Part shown: positions 63,390 through 64,000 of the stretch, piece by piece
Layout of the letters: every line of letters begins with the position of its first letter
How positions within the stretch are numbered: the first letter of the stretch is position 1
Origin: Muricoccus nepalensis
Lineage (GTDB): Bacteria; Pseudomonadota; Alphaproteobacteria; Acetobacterales; Acetobacteraceae
Length of the DNA: 64,000 bases
NCBI RefSeq assembly: GCF_006438825.1
Contig: NZ_RCZP01000010.1
Coordinates: 93,672-157,671, forward strand
Direction: 5' to 3'
Notes under the pieces: model-generated
What the model was told of the DNA's origin: nothing
What the model saw: the letters and a program-made list of their open reading frames with translations, nothing else
Database searches by the model: none
Position numbers and translations under genes: made by a program

Positions 63390-64000
63390 GTGGACAGCCT
63401 CCTCGCCGAGCGGCCGCGCGCCGCCCCGCTCCCCGCCCCCCCGCACGGCCTGCTCGAGGCCGCCCTGGCGACCGCCGCCGCGGCGCCGCCCGCGCCGCCG
63501 CGCCGGGGCTGGCGGCGGGTCGTCCGCCCGCTCGCCTGGGGGGTCTCCGCCCTGCTGCACCTCGGCGCGCTGGCGCTGGTGCTGACCTACGAGCCGCTGC
63601 CGCCGCCCGCCCTGATCGCGGTGGAGATGGAGACGGAGCCCGCCCCGGAGCCGGCGCCCGAGCCCGCCCCCGAGCCGCTTCCCGAGGCCGCGGCCCCGCC
63701 GCCCGTGGCCGAGTCCGCGCCGCCGGAACTCGCGCCGGCCGAGCCCCCGCCCGTCACCGAGGCCCCGCCGCCGGAGCCGGTCGCCGAGCCGCTGCCCGAC
63801 GCGCCCGCGATGGCCGAGCCCAGGCCTGAGCCACCGCTGCCCGAGCCACCGTTGCCTGAGCCTCCCGTGGCCGAGCCGCCGCCCGAGCCCCTCCCGCCGC
63901 CCGACGAGGCCGCGGCCGAGCTGCCCCTGCCGCCGCCGGTCGCCCCCCCGCCCACCACGCCGCCGCCCGCCGCGCCACCGCCCCGGCCGCGCCCGGCACC
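63390..64000 (+). CDS. tonB: TonB energy transducer, N-terminal part (3' end outside window)
   Basis: About 203 residues are visible from a GTG at 63390, 10 bp after exbD; the gene runs past the window. Residues 1-47 are cytoplasmic and Arg/Pro-rich. The signal-anchor helix (about 48-67, AWGVSALLHLGALALVLTYE) contains the Ser53-x3-His57 pair that contacts ExbB/ExbD in TonB (and TolA). From about residue 70 the chain is a Pro/Glu-rich periplasmic spacer (PEPAPEPAPEPLPEA, PEPPLPEPPLPEPPVAEP), the hallmark of TonB rather than of the Lys/Ala-rich TolA. The C-terminal receptor-binding domain would lie beyond 64000. Confidence 0.82.
   Translation, partial: MDSLLAERPRAAPLPAPPHGLLEAALATAAAAPPAPPRRGWRRVVRPLAWGVSALLHLGALALVLTYEPLPPPALIAVEMETEPAPEPAPEPAPEPLPEAAAPPPVAESAPPELAPAEPPPVTEAPPPEPVAEPLPDAPAMAEPRPEPPLPEPPLPEPPVAEPPPEPLPPPDEAAAELPLPPPVAPPPTTPPPAAPPPRPRPA

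Overview
The window is chromosomal DNA of a very GC-rich alphaproteobacterium, most likely an Acetobacteraceae (Roseomonas-like) member. This is inferred from codon use and gene neighbourhoods, not from a marker-gene search. Supporting landmarks are trpA followed a few kb later by accD-folC, a TIGR02302 (DUF4175) protein coupled to lysA, divergent rsmI and LpoA-like genes, trpS-murJ, a 1562-residue NAD-glutamate dehydrogenase, glnK-amtB, and many orphan TAXI or Bug periplasmic receptors. I see no rRNA, tRNA, CRISPR array, IS element or phage gene. Only trpA (left end) and tonB (right end) are cut by the window.

Layout. 1-9.9 kb: the trpA tail, then about 6.5 kb of accessory genes (a Pro/Ala-rich Sel1 membrane protein coupled to a TAXI receptor, an SGNH protein, and a minus-strand cbpA-cbpM-degenerate LOV/HWE kinase operon), then accD-folC and a serine-acetyltransferase-like gene. 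9.9-21.2 kb: an OmpA-like/JmjC oxygenase pair, the large NAD-GDH, a UMF1-type MFS protein and a complete TRAP-TAXI transporter. 21.5-31 kb: a DHA2 MFS pump, hemW, an orphan chemoreceptor, an SDR with an unaccompanied molybdopterin oxidoreductase subunit, and a glycosyltransferase. 31-40.6 kb: housekeeping (rsmI, LpoA-like, PhoR-like kinase, trpS, murJ, a UbiH-type hydroxylase) and the nitrogen module glnK-amtB behind a sigma54-like promoter.

40.7-47.8 kb: an oligopeptide-type ABC receptor, a porin, and a leftward set of aromatic-type flavin hydroxylase, Bug receptor and MarR regulator. 47.8-54.3 kb: TIGR02302-lysA, radC, a GST and a CsbD protein. 54.4-61.9 kb: a leftward catabolic run (amidase, enoyl-CoA hydratase, PcaIJ-type CoA transferase, PEP-mutase-like lyase, DEDDh exonuclease, ADP-forming acyl-CoA ligase). 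62-64 kb: exbB-exbD-tonB behind a Fur-like box.

The most unusual non-coding signal is a family of three intergenic elements of about 240-265 bp (21.24-21.52, 30.58-30.82 and 37.12-37.36 kb). They sit at gene 3' ends, occur in both orientations, carry terminal inverted repeats and contain nested hairpins. Arm changes between copies are compensatory, which points to selection on a folded structure. The most unusual coding signals are a LOV/HWE kinase lacking its photoactive Cys, phospho-acceptor His and N-box Asn inside a co-chaperone operon, and a permease-less TAXI receptor coupled to a Sel1-type membrane protein.
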